Assembly (NCBI RefSeq): GCF_003730195.1 | Contig: NZ_QWGG01000013.1 | Coordinates: 1 to 64,000, forward strand | Reading direction: 5' to 3' | DNA from: Halosimplex salinum | GTDB taxonomy: Archaea > Halobacteriota > Halobacteria > Halobacteriales > Haloarculaceae | DNA length: 64,000 nt | Shown here: positions 43,757 to 52,464 of the stretch, piece by piece | Layout of the letters: every line of letters begins with the position of its first letter | Position numbering within the stretch: position 1 is the stretch's first letter | Notes under the pieces: model-generated | Database searches by the model: none | What the model was told of the DNA's origin: nothing | The model's input: only the letters and a program-made list of their open reading frames with translations | Program-made: the position numbers and the translations under genes

Positions 43757-44350
43757 CTACAGCACTGCCTCGACGCCCGGAACGGACTTCCCCGTGACGT
43801 GAGCGTTGAGCTTCGCGGCAGCCGGCGACTCGCGGACCGCCTCGTCGTCGTACCCGGCGTCCTCGAACGCCGACTGGATCGCTCGCTTGCTCCGCAGGTT
43901 GAACTTCTGGTGGTACGGCTCCGCGGCGTGGAACCCCGCCAGCGGTTCGACTCGCGTCTCGACCCGGTCGAGGTCCAGCCGCCCGAGTCGCTCGTCGATC
44001 GCCTCGCGCTGTTCGGCCGCCTCGAAGAAGAGGACGCGCTGGTACTGGCGCTTCTCGGGCTGGTTCCGGGGGTCGTGGTTCGCAATCGCGAGGTCGACCA
44101 GCTCCTCGAACGAGACGGTCTCGGGGTCGAAGTCGACCTGCACGGCCTCGCTGTGCCCGCCGAGGTCGTGATAGGTCGGGTCCGCTTTCTCGCCGCCCGC
44201 GTAGCCGACTCTCGTCCTGACGACGCCCTCCCGCGCGCCGAACGTCGCGTCGGGTCCCCAGAAACAGCCGAGCGCGAAGGTGGCCGTCTCGGTCTCCGCG
44301 GGACTCGGCGCCCGTTCGTCGTACGCGACGATCCGGTCGGGGTCGGTCAC
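43757..44350 (-). CDS. Peptide methionine-S-sulfoxide reductase MsrA
   Basis: The 197-aa enzyme repairs methionine S-sulfoxide. The catalytic cysteine is in FALGCFWG, with GYAGGEKADPTYHDLGGHSEAVQVDFDP following as usual. The start is a GTG at 44350, preceded by GGGAGTG about 8 bases upstream. It lies 31 bases after msrB on the same strand, so the two stereospecific reductases form an operon. Confidence 0.95.
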   Translation of the reverse strand: MTDPDRIVAYDERAPSPAETETATFALGCFWGPDATFGAREGVVRTRVGYAGGEKADPTYHDLGGHSEAVQVDFDPETVSFEELVDLAIANHDPRNQPEKRQYQRVLFFEAAEQREAIDERLGRLDLDRVETRVEPLAGFHAAEPYHQKFNLRSKRAIQSAFEDAGYDDEAVRESPAAAKLNAHVTGKSVPGVEAVL

Positions 44351-44381
44351 CGGTCGCCACTCCCGACGACGACAGCGGCCG

Positions 44382-44795
44382 TCACTCGTCGGCCTCGAAG
44401 GTCAGGCCGTCGCCGTTGATGCAGTAGCGTTTCCCCGTGGGCTTCGGTCCGTCGTCGAAGACGTGGCCGAGGTGGCCCTCACAGCGACTGCAGAGCACTT
44501 CCGTCCGCGTCGAGAGGAGGCCGCGGTCCGCCCGCGTCGCGACGGCGTCCTCGTCCGCGGGCGCCCAGAAGCTCGGCCACCCCGTCCCGGAGTCGAACTT
44601 CTCGTCGCTCGTGAACAGCGTCTGTCCACAGCCCGCACAGCGGAACTCTCCGTCTCCCTTCACGTCGAGCAGGTCCGACGAGTAGCGCGGCTCCGTCCCC
44701 GATTCGCGGAGGATCCGGTAGGCGTCCGGCGAGAGTCGCTCGCGCCACTCCGCCTCGCTCTCCGGGAGGGCGTCCGTGGCGTCCTGTTCAGACAT
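44382..44795 (-). CDS. Peptide methionine-R-sulfoxide reductase MsrB
   Basis: The 137-aa enzyme reduces methionine R-sulfoxide. It has two zinc-binding C-x2-C pairs (CAGC and CSRC), GTGWPSFW and GHVFDDGP, and the catalytic cysteine in KRYCINGDGL. It is the first gene of the msrB-msrA pair. The context indicates defence against oxidative damage. Confidence 0.95.
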   Translation of the reverse strand: MSEQDATDALPESEAEWRERLSPDAYRILRESGTEPRYSSDLLDVKGDGEFRCAGCGQTLFTSDEKFDSGTGWPSFWAPADEDAVATRADRGLLSTRTEVLCSRCEGHLGHVFDDGPKPTGKRYCINGDGLTFEADE

Positions 44796-44860
44796 AGTCG
44801 CCGGTTAGGACTGGTCGCTCTTGAACGTCTCGGGGGCGTTCACTCCCTCGGAGGCGGGGC

Positions 44861-45709
44861 TCAGTAGACGCGATCGTCGTCTTCGGGCCGCGCGACCGTG
44901 TGGTGTTCCTCGCGTTCCGGCGGACCGAGGTGGGCGCGGTGCCACTCCTTCAGACTCCCCTCGGCGTCGGCCACCCACGCGGTCTCGCCGGGTTCGACGT
45001 CGAGCTCCAGTTCGTACTCGCGTTCGTCGACGAGGTCGGCGTCGCCGGCGCGGGACTCCGCGCGCGGTTCCTCGGCGACGAGATACCGCTCCTCGACGGA
45101 CGCGGCGACGTCGTCGGTCGCCTCGTCGCCGACGACGGTGAAGTCCCGTTCGAGGACGTGGACGCGGCCGGTTTCGTCGGCGAACGTGTGCGAGGCGTTG
45201 AACGCGGCGTCCGCGTCGGCGTCGTCGAGGAGGTTGCGCTGCTGGAACTCGGTGTGGCGGTGGTCGAACCCCGGCGGGAGGTGGTGGCCGGCGGTCAGGT
45301 CCTCCGGTTCGTGGGCCGGCGTGTCGAGGTGCTCGCGCGCGAACGAGGAGAGCCAGGTCCAGTCGTGTTCGTCTCCGAGGTCGACGAGGTGGTCGCCGAG
45401 CGACTCGTCGTCCTCGACGCGGCGGTGCTCGGTGTCGTCGTCGACGACGACCCGTTCGTTCTCCCGGTCGATGCGGCCTTCGTGGACCACCTTCTCGCCG
45501 GGTTCGTAGAGGAGCGGGCCGGCTGCGGACCCGGAGCCCTCCCCGGGGAACCCGACCCACTCCACGCGGTCGACCGGTTCGGTCTCGCGGTCGGGGGTCG
45601 CGCGCTCGACTGGCCACTGTTCGTACGCGTCGTAGCGCCGCACCGGCCAGTTGTCGAAGCGCGGGTCCGTGTGGTGGTCGGACGCCGCGTCGGTGTCGCG
45701 GTCGGACAT
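44861..45709 (-). CDS. Conserved haloarchaeal hypothetical protein
   Basis: The 282-aa protein is very acidic and soluble, with no signal or membrane segment. Its N-terminus has PRFDNWPVRRYDAYEQWPVERATPDRETEPVDRVEW, and the rest is rich in Asp, Glu and His, with HDWTWLSSFAREHL and AGHHLPPGFDHRHTEFQQRNLL. I do not recognise a family. The start at 45709 gives a typical short acidic head. It is the next gene upstream of msrB on the same strand. Confidence 0.7.
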   Translation of the reverse strand: MSDRDTDAASDHHTDPRFDNWPVRRYDAYEQWPVERATPDRETEPVDRVEWVGFPGEGSGSAAGPLLYEPGEKVVHEGRIDRENERVVVDDDTEHRRVEDDESLGDHLVDLGDEHDWTWLSSFAREHLDTPAHEPEDLTAGHHLPPGFDHRHTEFQQRNLLDDADADAAFNASHTFADETGRVHVLERDFTVVGDEATDDVAASVEERYLVAEEPRAESRAGDADLVDEREYELELDVEPGETAWVADAEGSLKEWHRAHLGPPEREEHHTVARPEDDDRVY

Positions 45710-45825
45710 CGTTCGACGGAGTAGGTGGCTCGGACGCAAAGGAAACAGGCGCCTATCGGCGGACGGCGTTCGAGTGACGCCGTCGGCCGCCGATATGGCC
45801 GGCCTACCGGGGCTCGCTCCCGTTC

Positions 45826-46275
45826 TCAGGCGTGTTCGGGAACCGATCCGTCGCCGGTGACCGACGCGAGCGCCGCGTCGGCGTGCCAGAGGACGGAGAA
45901 GTCCTGCGGGCTCGGGAGCGCACAGGCCATCCAGCCGAGGACGGCGAAGCGCGCGACCCCCTCGACGGCGAAGGGGTCAGAGACGACACCGGCGGGTATC
46001 AGGGCCAGCGGCGTGACGAGCGCGAGCGGCATCATCGCGGAGAGGCGGAGGAGCCACGTCGGCGTCTCCGCACCGGGCCGGGGCCGGACGACGGCCCACT
46101 GCCCGCGCAGTCCCGCGTGGAGGACGCCGCCCGTCTGGCCGGGGAACCAGTCGATCTCGTGCGGGACGCTCGCCGCGCGCAGGACGGCGGCGTGCGCGAG
46201 TTCGTGTGCGACGAGGCCGAGGCTCACTGTCAGCGCCAGCACGACGGCCGCCGCGATAAGTTCGATAGGCGTCAT
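45826..46275 (-). CDS. Membrane protein with HELAH metalloprotease-like motif
   Basis: The 149-aa protein starts with a helix (IELIAAAVVLALTVSLGLVAHELAHAAVL) carrying HELAHA, the zinc-binding HExxH of membrane zinc peptidases of the M50/DUF3267 type. Two or three more helices follow. No second metal ligand such as NxxPxxxLDG is clear, so peptidase activity is uncertain. It is divergent from the VOC gene at 46385. Confidence 0.7.
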   Translation of the reverse strand: MTPIELIAAAVVLALTVSLGLVAHELAHAAVLRAASVPHEIDWFPGQTGGVLHAGLRGQWAVVRPRPGAETPTWLLRLSAMMPLALVTPLALIPAGVVSDPFAVEGVARFAVLGWMACALPSPQDFSVLWHADAALASVTGDGSVPEHA

Positions 46276-46384
46276 CTACTCCTCGTACGTTGGTCTTACC
46301 AGACCGGTAGGGCGGTATCAATCTATCGGTCCCGGTCATCCCTGTCGGGCTGAGACCTTTGTGTCTCACTCCCCTATGGGGGGT

Positions 46385-47005
46385 ATGACAACGGACGACA
46401 GCCCGGAGATAACCGCGGAACCGCCGAACAGCCCGGTTCACACGACGGGGACGGACCACATCACGCTCATCGGGAGTAACGAGGCCGACACGATCGAGTT
46501 CTACCGCGACCTGCTGGGGATGCCCCTCGTGCTCCGCCAGCCGAACCTCGACGACCCGGACTCGACGCACCTGTTCTTCGACACCGGCGACGGCCGGATC
46601 CTCACGTTCTTCGTGACCGACGACCGCGACTCGAACGCGGCGCCCCTGCGCCACCAGATTGGGTCGGTCCACCACCTCTCTTTCAGTATCGACCCCGAGC
46701 GGTTCGCGGACGTGAAGGCGGCGCTCGACGAGTTCGGGCACGGTTACAACGAGTTCGACAGGGGGATCTTCCACTCGCTGTACACCCGCGACCACAACGG
46801 GCTGACAATCGAACTCGCGACCGACAAGTACGACGTCCCCGACGACCGGCGCGGCGAGGTCCTCGCGACCGTCCAGCGCATCCGCGTGCAGGACGGCGCC
46901 GACTACGCCGAGGCCGAACACTTAGAACGGGCCCTCGACGAACTCGGCATCGACAGCGACCCCGTCGAACTGCCTGACGCGCCGACGGGCGCCGGCGTCG
47001 ACTGA
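46385..47005 (+). CDS. VOC-family (glyoxalase/dioxygenase) protein
   Basis: The 206-aa protein has two beta-alpha-beta-beta-beta modules. Candidate metal ligands are H in TGTDHITLIG, H in GSVHHLSFSI and E in GLTIELATDKYD. FYRDLLGM is the usual module start. Family members are glyoxalases or extradiol dioxygenases; no specific reaction can be assigned. An alternative in-frame ATG is 9 bases upstream (46376). Confidence 0.8.
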   Translation: MTTDDSPEITAEPPNSPVHTTGTDHITLIGSNEADTIEFYRDLLGMPLVLRQPNLDDPDSTHLFFDTGDGRILTFFVTDDRDSNAAPLRHQIGSVHHLSFSIDPERFADVKAALDEFGHGYNEFDRGIFHSLYTRDHNGLTIELATDKYDVPDDRRGEVLATVQRIRVQDGADYAEAEHLERALDELGIDSDPVELPDAPTGAGVD

Positions 47006-47073
47006 GGCGAGGCCGCGTCGCTCCCTGCGACGGCAAGTCGGCCCCTTTTGCGCGTTCCCGTCCAACTCGGCCC

Positions 47074-47232
47074 ATGGCAAACGAGGAAGAACGAGACGAC
47101 GACGAGGACTCGGACGACCCGGAACAGGGACAGGGGCAGTACGGCGGCGGCGAGGGCGACATCGACGCCGTCGAGCAGACCGAGATGATGGAGGACGACG
47201 AAGACGAGGACGACGAAGACGACGCGGAGTAA
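47074..47232 (+). CDS. 52-aa highly acidic small protein
   Basis: This short gene encodes MANEEERDDDEDSDD followed by a Gln/Gly-rich stretch, EGDIDAVEQTEMMEDD and a run of Asp/Glu to the end. About half of the residues are acidic. A CTTTTG box 27 bases before the ATG fits a leaderless promoter, and codon use is normal for the genome. It may be a disordered partner of a basic protein or nucleic-acid-associated factor; nothing more can be said. Confidence 0.6.
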   Translation: MANEEERDDDEDSDDPEQGQGQYGGGEGDIDAVEQTEMMEDDEDEDDEDDAE

Positions 47233-47296
47233 CGGACGACGACGCGGACGATAGAGCGACGCGGGAGAGCGGGCGACGACGACCGGACGGGCGCCG

Positions 47297-48382
47297 CTAC
47301 GGGTCGTCGGTCGGATTCGAAGACGCCGAGCGGTCGCGCTCGGTCTCGTCGGATTCCGAGACTGGTACGTCTGATCGCGACTCTGCCTCCGTCGGCGAAT
47401 CGGAGCGCGGTTCCTCCGCTGATCCGCCGACGAAGAACTCCCCGTCGGACCCCGGCCGGGAGACGAACGGGCCGACGCCGATGGTGCGTTCCGAGACGGC
47501 GGCCACGCGGAGGATGTACGACGAGAGGAGCGCCAGCGGCGAGAGCGCCGCGGTCAACAGGAGGCTCACGACGACGACTCGCTGCCAGCCGTCGACGCCG
47601 GGGAACGTCGACAGTCCGAGGACGAACGTCGCCAGTATCGCGGGGAGCCCGGTGTAGAGCAGCAGGCGCGAGAGCCGCGCGAGCGTCCGCTGTGTGTACG
47701 TCGTGCGGAAGTGCGTTCGCGCCACGTCGAACAGTTCGAGCAGTTCCTGGAGGGCGTGTATGGTCTCCCGTGCCTCGGGCGAGAGCGCGTCGCCGTGGTC
47801 GGACAGGAGTCGCCGCGCCTCGTACAGCTGGCGCGAGTCGTCGAAGTCGAGCAGGGAGATGACCGCGTTGACACGTCCGGGGTCCGCCCCGCTCACCCGG
47901 CGGTCGGCGTGCTCGGCGGCGGCGCGGACGGCCGTCGCGTACTCGACGACGGCGCCGTCTGCCGGGGCGTCGTGCTCGGACGCCGTCGTCTCCAGCGTGT
48001 TCGCCTTCTGGACGATGGTCTCGACGAGGACCGAGAGGAACCCCGTCGGAGCGAGCGGCGAGGGCGCCTCGTGGGACCGCCGCTCTACCTCCTCGCGGAA
48101 CTCGCGTACGTCAGCGACGCGCTCTCTGACCTGATCCACTGTCCCCGTGGACTGGGACAGCACCAGCTGGTTGATCGCGAGGACGATAGACAGGAACGTG
48201 AACAGCCCCGGGACGAGGCCGCCCGCGATCGTATCGACGGCGTCGGCGTCGGCGAGTTCGAGGACGCCGACCTGTCCGAGCGCGACGAGGAACGCGAAGA
48301 CGCCGGTCAGGAACAGGAGCGCCAGCGTCTCGCGGTCGCCGTCGAACAGCAGCCAGCGAGTGAGCGGGCTATCAGTGTCCAT
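47297..48382 (-). CDS. Four-helix membrane protein, unknown
   Basis: The 361-aa protein has two N-terminal helices (LALLFLTGVFAFLVALGQVGVL and AGGLVPGLFTFLSIVLAINQLVL), a long cytoplasmic helical middle part, two more helices (LLLYTGLPAILATFVLGLSTF and VVVVSLLLTAALSPLALLSSYIL) and an acidic Ser-rich tail. Its start overlaps the end of the upstream TIGR00341 gene by 11 bases, so the two are co-translated and may work together. No function is recognised. Confidence 0.78.
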   Translation of the reverse strand: MDTDSPLTRWLLFDGDRETLALLFLTGVFAFLVALGQVGVLELADADAVDTIAGGLVPGLFTFLSIVLAINQLVLSQSTGTVDQVRERVADVREFREEVERRSHEAPSPLAPTGFLSVLVETIVQKANTLETTASEHDAPADGAVVEYATAVRAAAEHADRRVSGADPGRVNAVISLLDFDDSRQLYEARRLLSDHGDALSPEARETIHALQELLELFDVARTHFRTTYTQRTLARLSRLLLYTGLPAILATFVLGLSTFPGVDGWQRVVVVSLLLTAALSPLALLSSYILRVAAVSERTIGVGPFVSRPGSDGEFFVGGSAEEPRSDSPTEAESRSDVPVSESDETERDRSASSNPTDDP

Positions 48383-49718
48383 CGGGGGCCGCCAGCGAGG
48401 ACCCTCCGCCCGTCTCCTCGGACCGGTTCGCGTTCCCGCCCGAGCGGTCGAAGTCGAGGTACCGGACCTGGACGGAGACGTTCTCTCCGGTTTGTTCGGT
48501 GATCTGTCGGTCGAGCGTTCCCGGGAGATCCGGGTACGACTCGCCGTCGGTCCGGCTGAGGACGACGGTCACCAGCGACGGGTCCCCCAGCGGACCGACC
48601 GCCGTGTACTCGGTCGAGACGTCCGTGATACCGAGGTTCTGGTACTCGGACTGCTGGAGGACGCCGGTGGCGGCGTCGTTGACGGACCGCTCGAAGGAGA
48701 CGTGCTGGTAGGAGCCGACGGCGACCGTCCCGACGAGCGCGGCGACGAGAAGTGCCGTCCCGGCGAGGACGACCGCGTCTCGGCCGGTGGGGATCTCGAA
48801 CAGCCCCTCGTCGACCTCGTCGGGCCGGTAGCCGAGATAGCGGAGCATGAGGTAGCCGCCGAGGTTGACGGCGACCATCGTGATGACGAGCAGGACGATC
48901 GACCCGACGGCGACGACGGACTGTCCCCAGGCGACGCCGATCCCCGTCACGGCGGCGGTCGGGATGAGCGCCGCCGCGATCATGACGCCGACGATGGTCA
49001 CCGACCCCTTGGTCGCGAGGCCGTAGGCGCCGGCCGCGCCCGACGCGAGGCCGATGACGATCGAGAGGAGGCTGGGCGCGACCCGACCGGAGACGAGGTT
49101 CATCGCCGTGATGTCGAGCGCCGTCGGCACGGCGAAGAACTCCTTGGCGAGGTAGCTGAAGGCGACGGCCGCGAGGACCGCGACCCCGAGTCCGAGCATC
49201 TGCTGGTGGACGCTGTCGACGAGCATCTCGCGGTCGTCGCGGACCGCGCCGATGCTCGCGGTCAGCATCGGGCTGACGATGGGCGCGATCACCATCGACC
49301 CGACGACGACGGCCGGCGAGGCGATGAGGATGCCGGAGACGGCCACGGCGGCGCTCAGGACCATCATCCACAGGTACGAGCGCGTGTTCAGCCGCATGTC
49401 CTTGGCCTTCGAGCGGAGCGTGGCCGGGGAGATCTTGTTCGGCGTCTTCGCCCACTCGTCTTGCACCTCGTCGATGTTCTCCAGGTCGGCGAACTGCGTC
49501 GCGATCGAGACGGTGTACGTGCCCTTGTCGTACCCCTCGGCTTTCAGGTCGTCGAGGACGTGTTCGACCGCGTCGGCCGGCACCACGAACGAGACCAGGT
49601 CGTGACCGTCTTTCGCGCCATCGCCGTCGGCGACCGAGTACGTGAGCCCGTAGTCGTCGAGGACAGAGAGGACCGCATCGCGTTGCTCGCCGGGCACCGA
49701 GAGCTGGAGCAACCGCAT
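48372..49718 (-). CDS. TIGR00341/DUF389 membrane protein
   Basis: The 448-aa protein has a soluble N-terminal domain (about 1-110, MRLLQLSVPGEQRDAVLSVLDDYGL), six or more membrane helices including SMVIAPIVSPMLTASIGAV and IAAALIPTAAVTGIGVAW, the landmark of this family, and a C-terminal soluble domain after a seventh helix. Function is not established. It is the first gene of a two-gene operon with 47297. Confidence 0.88.
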   Translation of the reverse strand: MRLLQLSVPGEQRDAVLSVLDDYGLTYSVADGDGAKDGHDLVSFVVPADAVEHVLDDLKAEGYDKGTYTVSIATQFADLENIDEVQDEWAKTPNKISPATLRSKAKDMRLNTRSYLWMMVLSAAVAVSGILIASPAVVVGSMVIAPIVSPMLTASIGAVRDDREMLVDSVHQQMLGLGVAVLAAVAFSYLAKEFFAVPTALDITAMNLVSGRVAPSLLSIVIGLASGAAGAYGLATKGSVTIVGVMIAAALIPTAAVTGIGVAWGQSVVAVGSIVLLVITMVAVNLGGYLMLRYLGYRPDEVDEGLFEIPTGRDAVVLAGTALLVAALVGTVAVGSYQHVSFERSVNDAATGVLQQSEYQNLGITDVSTEYTAVGPLGDPSLVTVVLSRTDGESYPDLPGTLDRQITEQTGENVSVQVRYLDFDRSGGNANRSEETGGGSSLAAPDGH

Positions 49719-49847
49719 GGTTCGACAAGGATCGGCGGCCTGAAAAGCCCAGAGCCGGCAATCGCGGGGGTCGAGACGGTTGCAGGTGGGGCCCTACAGA
49801 TCCGCCGGGAAACCAACGCCTAAGCGACCGGCCGCCCAGTGGCCGGT

Positions 49848-50855
49848 ATGGAGTACAGACGACTCGGAGAGACCGGTCTGCAGGTATCGCCCGTCTGTTT
49901 CGGGACGTGGCGCTTCGGCAAGGAACACGACGGCGTCGTCGAGACCGACCGCGAGGACGCACACGAACTGCTCGACGCCTACGCCGAACGGGGCGGCAAC
50001 TTCATCGACACCGCGAACGGCTACGGCGGCGGCGATTCCGAACGCTGGATCGGCGAGTGGCTCGAAGACGAGGACCGCGAGGACTACGTCATCGCCTCGA
50101 AGTGCTTCTGGTCGACGGTGTCGCGCTTCCAGGAGAACCTCTCGAAGAAGAACGTCCGGGCGGAGGTCGAGGGGTCGCTCGACCGCCTCGGCACGGACTA
50201 CCTCGACGTCCTCTACCTGCACAGATTCGACGACGAGACGCCCATCGAGCACACCCTCCGTGCCGTCGACGACCTCGTCAGCGAGGGGAAGGTCCATTAC
50301 GTCGGCATCTCGACGTGTGACGCCTGGAAGCTCACCAAGGGCCTCTGGAAAGCCGACGTGAACAACTACGAGGCGTTCAGCCTCACGCAGCCGCTCTTTC
50401 ACGCGGCCTACTACGAGGACGTGGCGGAGTACCTCGACGTCTGTGCCGATCAGAACCTCGCCGTCTGCCCGTACTCGCCGCTCGCCGGCGGGTTCCTCAC
50501 TGGCAAGTACGAACGCGTCGGCGACGGCACCTACGACCTCGACGCCGACGAGGGGACCCGAGGGGACCTCGATCCGATGTTCGAGGACTGGTACGTCTCC
50601 GAACGGGGCTGGCACGTCCTCGACGCCGTCCGCGAGGTGGCCGACGAGGTGGACGCGACGCCCGCGCAGGTCGCGCTCCGCTGGCTGATCGACCAGCGCG
50701 ACTTCACTTGCGTCCCCATCGTCGGCGCTCGAACTGTGGAACAACTCGACGAGAACTTCGGCGCTGTGGACGTCGAACTGTCCGACGACCAGTTCGACCG
50801 TATCTTCGAAGCGCGGTACGACGAGGACGGCGACCTCTACGAGACGAACGCGTGA
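49848..50855 (+). CDS. Aldo/keto reductase
   Basis: The 335-aa TIM-barrel NADPH oxidoreductase shows the catalytic set D and Y in FIDTANGYGGGDSE, K in IASKCFW and H in YLHRFDDETPIEH. It begins MEYRRLGETGLQVSPVCFGTW, typical of the family. A CTAAG box about 27 bases upstream supports the ATG at 49848 over a GTG 9 bases earlier. The substrate is unknown. Confidence 0.92.
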   Translation: MEYRRLGETGLQVSPVCFGTWRFGKEHDGVVETDREDAHELLDAYAERGGNFIDTANGYGGGDSERWIGEWLEDEDREDYVIASKCFWSTVSRFQENLSKKNVRAEVEGSLDRLGTDYLDVLYLHRFDDETPIEHTLRAVDDLVSEGKVHYVGISTCDAWKLTKGLWKADVNNYEAFSLTQPLFHAAYYEDVAEYLDVCADQNLAVCPYSPLAGGFLTGKYERVGDGTYDLDADEGTRGDLDPMFEDWYVSERGWHVLDAVREVADEVDATPAQVALRWLIDQRDFTCVPIVGARTVEQLDENFGAVDVELSDDQFDRIFEARYDEDGDLYETNA

Positions 50856-51407
50856 GAGGACGTTCGTGGTGATTCTCGTGCGGGTTGCGTAGTCGGTCCG
50901 CGCCGAACCGACTGGGGAGTCGATTACTGAAAGCCCTCGACCCGCTCGCTCACGGGTCGCTTCGCTCCCCGTTCGGGTCGAGGCCTCCCTCCGGTCGGCC
51001 TCGCTCTCGCGGTCGCTGAGCGGGATATCCGCGCTCGAACAACAGCACCGCCCCGCACTCGCGCGGATAGTGCCCGCTCAGACGACTACAGTGAACGCGA
51101 GCGCGTCTCGCCCTTTCAGTCCACCAGGACAGCACGGCAGACCGCACCGCACGGTACCGCAGACAGCCACACGCCTCCCCAGCCGATTCGCTCGGTCGTC
51201 CCTCCCTCGCTCATCCCTCGCACGGCTTCGTCGCGCGCATGAAAGCGCGCTCCAGCGCGCGCCACCGCACCCTACCACCCACACCACGCCGCACCCCCAC
51301 CGCCCACACCACACCACCACGCCGCACTCCTCCCTCACCCGACTGAGGTGGATTCCCTCGCGGGGTCAGGTCCGTGCGCTTATCCGTCGCCCGCTGTTTC
51401 TGACCGT
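50856..51407. other. 552-base noncoding gap with dispersed repeat copy 2
   Basis: Copy 2 of the dispersed repeat fills 50929-51272. To its right a C/A-rich low-complexity stretch (51273-51335, built of CCAC and CACACC units) precedes the FKBP promoter. No gene is supported. Confidence 0.6.
50929..51272 (-). repeat. Dispersed structured repeat, copy 2
   Basis: Reading the minus strand it has the same ordered blocks as copy 1, including GGGGAGGCGTG, GGACTGAAAGGGCGAG and GAGGGCTTTC. Positions 51214-51271 are identical to 40916-40973 in reverse complement (58 bases). The hairpin (51016-51081) pairs CTGAGCGGG with CCCGCTCAG, and its inner stem is longer than in the other copies (TATCCGCGC with GCGCGGATA). 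Confidence 0.75.
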
Positions 51408-51878
51408 ATGGCTATCGCAACTGGTGACACGGTCACCATCGAGTACACCGGTCGACTCGACGACGGCACCGTCTTCGACACGTCGCTCCAGTCGGTCGCG
51501 GACGAGGAGGGACTCACCGAGGACCAGCCCCAGCGGGAGTACCAGCCGCTCACGGTCGAGATCGGCGAGGGACGCATCATCGAGGGCCTCGAGGACGCAC
51601 TCGTCGGCATGGAGGCCGGCGACGAGGAAGACGTGACCATCGAGCCCGAACGCGCCTACGGCGAACGCACCGACGACCGCGTCGTCGAGTACGACACTGC
51701 CGAGTTCACCGAGATGCTCGGCGGCCGCGAGCCCACCGAGGGAATGGAGATCCAGACCGAGGACGGTCTCCCGGGCGAAGTCGTCGACGCCGACGCGGAG
51801 ACGGTCGAGGTCGACTTCAACCACGAACTCGCCGGGAAGACGCTCACCTTCGAAGTCGAAGTCGTCTCGGTCGAATAA
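51408..51878 (+). CDS. FKBP-type peptidyl-prolyl isomerase (SlyD-like)
   Basis: The 156-aa protein has an FKBP fold (TGDTVTIEYTGRLDDGTVFDTS, VEIGEGRIIEGLEDALVGM) with an inserted flap domain (PERAYGERTDDRVVEYDTAEF to VVDADAETVEVDFNH) and a closing LAGKTLTFEVEVV, as in SlyD-type chaperone/isomerases. It is very acidic and lacks the metal-binding His-rich tail of bacterial SlyD. A CTTATCC box 27 bases before the ATG fits a leaderless message. Confidence 0.93.
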   Translation: MAIATGDTVTIEYTGRLDDGTVFDTSLQSVADEEGLTEDQPQREYQPLTVEIGEGRIIEGLEDALVGMEAGDEEDVTIEPERAYGERTDDRVVEYDTAEFTEMLGGREPTEGMEIQTEDGLPGEVVDADAETVEVDFNHELAGKTLTFEVEVVSVE

Positions 51879-52027
51879 CCCGAGCTTTGCGCCCCTAGCC
51901 GAGGGGATCGCTTCGGGATGCCGTCGCTCTCGTTCGGTGGATCGACTACCGTATCCTGTGATTAAACGTAGCCTCTAGGCCTGTTATGTGGAAAATAACA
52001 ACAAGATATCGTGTTTCACAGTGAGAC

Positions 52028-52198
52028 ATGTCTGGGACGAGGGACGGTCGAGCGCGAGACCAGCCACTCGGGCGGTGTCCGATCTGTGAGTCGATGATAC
52101 CCCCGGGGAACCTCCTCATCCGGTACGAGTCGGCCGACGGATGGCCGAAACTGTTCGCCGAATGTCCCGGCTGCGAGGACCCGGTGCATCCGCAATGA
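52028..52198 (+). CDS. 56-aa zinc-finger protein
   Basis: The small protein has CPIC near residue 17 and CPGC near residue 47, an apparent four-cysteine zinc site separated by MIPPGNLLIRYESADGWPKLFAE. Its stop overlaps the start of the next zinc-ribbon gene by four bases (ATGA). Small zinc-finger proteins of this size are common in haloarchaea and some affect stress responses, but I assign no function. Confidence 0.65.
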   Translation: MSGTRDGRARDQPLGRCPICESMIPPGNLLIRYESADGWPKLFAECPGCEDPVHPQ

Positions 52199-52344
52199 GG
52201 GCGATGAGCTTCCTCGGGGCGCTGGTACCGGGCGACGAGACGGTCGTCGCGGAGTGTCGGCGCTGCGGGACCACCGTCGACCGAAACGCGTCTGGGTGTT
52301 CGATGTGCGACTCCGAGGACATCGTCAGATACGAGATCAGCTGA
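52195..52344 (+). CDS. 49-aa zinc-ribbon protein
   Basis: The protein has two C-x2-C knuckles (ECRRC about residue 21 and CSMC about 35) and ends DIVRYEIS. Its ATG lies inside the stop region of the preceding zinc-finger gene (ATGA overlap), so the two are translationally coupled. A protein-protein or nucleic-acid-binding role is likely for so small a double-knuckle ribbon; there is no specific evidence. Confidence 0.62.
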   Translation: MRAMSFLGALVPGDETVVAECRRCGTTVDRNASGCSMCDSEDIVRYEIS

Positions 52345-52380
52345 TCGGTCGCAGACGAGTTCCGCCCCGCCGCGTTCAGT

Positions 52381-52428
52381 CCCATCCCGTTCTTCCCGTC
52401 CCGTCCCATCCCGTTCTTCCCGTCCCGT
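52381..52428. repeat. Perfect 24-bp direct repeat pair
   Basis: Two identical 24-base units, starting CCCATCCCG and ending CGTCCCGT, lie head to tail at 52381 and 52405, followed by degenerate CCCGTCC units to about 52452. It sits between two convergent genes. It is likely slipped-strand expansion. Confidence 0.75.
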
Positions 52429-52464
52429 CCAGGCCCGTCCGGTCCCGTCCCCCTTCCGTTCCGT

